A DNA stretch of 14,037 nt from Actinomycetes bacterium (GTDB lineage: Bacteria; Actinomycetota; Acidimicrobiia; Acidimicrobiales; Microtrichaceae): the NCBI GenBank assembly GCA_023434535.1, contig JAEYSR010000165.1:1-14037 (forward strand), written 5' to 3'. Every line of letters starts with the position of its first letter. The stretch's first letter is position 1. Below are positions 13,104 to 14,037 of the stretch, one piece after another. A program made the translations under genes and the position numbers. The notes beneath the pieces were generated by a model. That model had not been told where the DNA came from, made no database searches, and was given only the letters and a program-made list of their open reading frames with translations.

Positions 13104-13787
13104 GTGGCCGTCGACGTGGCGGTGGTCGCCTTCCCGGGCACCAACTGCGAGATGGACGTGGTCGAGGCCGTGCGGTCGCTCGGTGGCGAGGCGCAGGTCG
13201 TGTTCCACGACCACGCGGACCTGGACGGCTTCGACGCCGTCGTGGTGGCCGGCGGCTTCGCCCACGGCGACTACCTCCGCCCGGGGGCGATCGCCCGCTT
13301 CTCGCCGATCATGGCGGCCGTGGGCGACTTCGCCCGATCGGGTGGACCGGTGGTCGGGATCTGCAACGGGTTCCAGGTGCTGACCGAGGCGCAGCTCCTC
13401 CCAGGCGCTCTCCAGAAGAACGCCGGGCTGAAGTTCCGGTGCGAATCGGTGGACCTGGTCGTGACCAGCACCGACAGCGTGCTCACGTCCGAGGCGCAGG
13501 TCGGTCAGGTCCTCCGCGTCCCGATCAACCACTTCGAGGGCAACTACACCTGCTCGCCAGAGACGCTCGCCGAGCTGCGGTCGGAGGACCGCGTGGTGCT
13601 CCGCTACGTGGACAACCCCAACGGGTCGGTCGACGACATCGCGGGGATCTGCAACGACGCCCGCAACGTCGTGGGGCTGATGCCGCACCCGGAGCGGGCC
13701 TGCAACGCCCTGCTCGGGTCCACCGACGGTCGGGTGCTCATGGGCTCGCTGCTCGTGGCGGCCGGCGCGGCGCTGAGCCCCGGCTGA
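13104..13787 (+). CDS. purQ: FGAM synthase glutaminase subunit PurQ
   Basis: PurQ is a class I glutamine amidotransferase that releases ammonia for the PurL synthetase. The 227-residue length is normal. The catalytic triad is clear: the nucleophile Cys87 in VVGICNGFQVL (83-93), and His195 with Glu197 in LMPHPE. The N-terminal VAFPGTNCE (8-16) and the GGFAHGDYLRPGAIA segment (50-64) are typical. GTG 13104 lies two bases after the purS stop and has no good ribosome site of its own, so translation is probably coupled to purS. In many bacteria purL follows directly; here the next gene is convergent, so purL is elsewhere in the genome. Confidence 0.97.
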   Translation: MAVDVAVVAFPGTNCEMDVVEAVRSLGGEAQVVFHDHADLDGFDAVVVAGGFAHGDYLRPGAIARFSPIMAAVGDFARSGGPVVGICNGFQVLTEAQLLPGALQKNAGLKFRCESVDLVVTSTDSVLTSEAQVGQVLRVPINHFEGNYTCSPETLAELRSEDRVVLRYVDNPNGSVDDIAGICNDARNVVGLMPHPERACNALLGSTDGRVLMGSLLVAAGAALSPG

Positions 13788-13806
13788 ACCTCACCCCGCC
13801 CGCCGT

Positions 13807-13826
13807 GGCCGCCCGATCTGGCGGCC
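13807..13826. terminator. Stem-loop between purQ and the convergent gene, probable bidirectional terminator
   Basis: GGCCGCC (13807-13813) and GGCGGCC (13820-13826) pair perfectly around a 6-base loop, CGATCT. It lies 19 bases after the purQ stop and 13 bases past the stop of the minus-strand gene, where both transcripts should end. There is no T-run. Confidence 0.55.
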
Positions 13827-13839
13827 GGTCCGGTCGTGC

Positions 13840-14037
13840 TCAGGCGCCCCGGGAGATGCCGGCCGACTTGAGCACCGCGGCGGACACCCCGATCTCCCGC
13901 CACGCGCCGTAGGAGATCCCCTTGCGGGCGCTGTAGGACGCGGCGGCGCCGATGAAGGCCTTCTCCAGCTCGTCCATGTCGACGTCGACCTTGGACTCGA
14001 GCGCGTCGAGCTCCCGCTCCAGGTCGATGCGCTCCTG
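13840..14037 (-). CDS. C-terminal end of an unrecognised protein (5' end outside window)
   Basis: The minus strand is open from the right edge to the TGA at 13842-13840, giving 65 residues. The first part is charged and heptad-like (ERIDLERELDALESKVDVD), probably a coiled coil. It is followed by a compact segment, SARKGISYGAWREIGV, then SAAVLKSAGISRGA at the end. The Arg-Lys-Gly-Ile-x-Tyr-x-Ala-Trp-Arg pattern has the look of a conserved small helical, possibly DNA-binding, domain; I recall similar C-termini in uncharacterised actinobacterial proteins but cannot name a family. Frame choice is supported by convergence with purQ, a hairpin just past the stop, and typical codon use with G/C third positions. 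No start codon is in view, because the gene enters from outside. Confidence 0.65.
   Translation of the reverse strand, partial: QERIDLERELDALESKVDVDMDELEKAFIGAAASYSARKGISYGAWREIGVSAAVLKSAGISRGA

Noticed and set aside
1..14037. Mobile element, prophage, tRNA or rRNA gene
   Set aside because: No transposase, integrase, terminal repeats, tRNA-like cloverleaf or rRNA sequence was seen on either strand.

Overview
This is a high-GC bacterial window with a typical actinobacterial style: GTG starts are common, several genes look leaderless, and the Clp ATPase and purine enzymes resemble actinobacterial versions. The split PurS/PurQ/(PurL) FGAM synthase system, PurB beginning MSVPNVLA, and the PurK/PurE pair all fit. 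A deep actinobacterial lineage such as Acidimicrobiia is my best guess, but it is inferred from style and family resemblance, not from a marker gene.

Layout. 1-484: C-terminal end of a Pro/Ala/Thr-rich protein with one membrane span. 529-3051: clpB disaggregase behind an AT-rich promoter with a repressor-operator-like inverted repeat. 3178-4359: unrecognised polytopic membrane protein. 4382-5305 (minus): class I SAM-dependent methyltransferase, convergent with the membrane gene and divergent from purA. 5414-13787: purine cluster purA, purD, purK, purE, then a small minus-strand zinc-finger gene (9755-10126), then purB, purC, purS, purQ. 13840 to the right edge (minus): C-terminal end of an unrecognised conserved-looking protein. 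No gene-free stretch exceeds 300 bases.

How the genes work together. PurD makes GAR early in de novo purine synthesis. PurS and PurQ are the small and glutaminase subunits of FGAM synthase; PurL, the synthetase subunit, is not in the window. PurK and PurE convert AIR to CAIR through N5-CAIR. PurC adds aspartate to make SAICAR. PurB removes fumarate from SAICAR and later from adenylosuccinate. PurA makes adenylosuccinate from IMP. The cluster is therefore rich in the CAIR/SAICAR steps and the AMP branch, and lacks purF, purN, purL, purM, purH and guaB here.

I do not see a new defence system, mobile element, CRISPR array or RNA gene. The unusual signals are small and regulatory: a threefold tandem repeat of the purD start region that creates a 12-codon leader ORF; mini-ORFs whose TGA overlaps the next gene's start at several junctions; a 35-bp direct repeat between purC and purS; a recurring promoter layout with the -10 box 6-7 bases before the start codon; a zinc-finger gene sharing a CTAG stop with purE; and a Gly-to-Lys change in the aspartate-binding loop of PurA.
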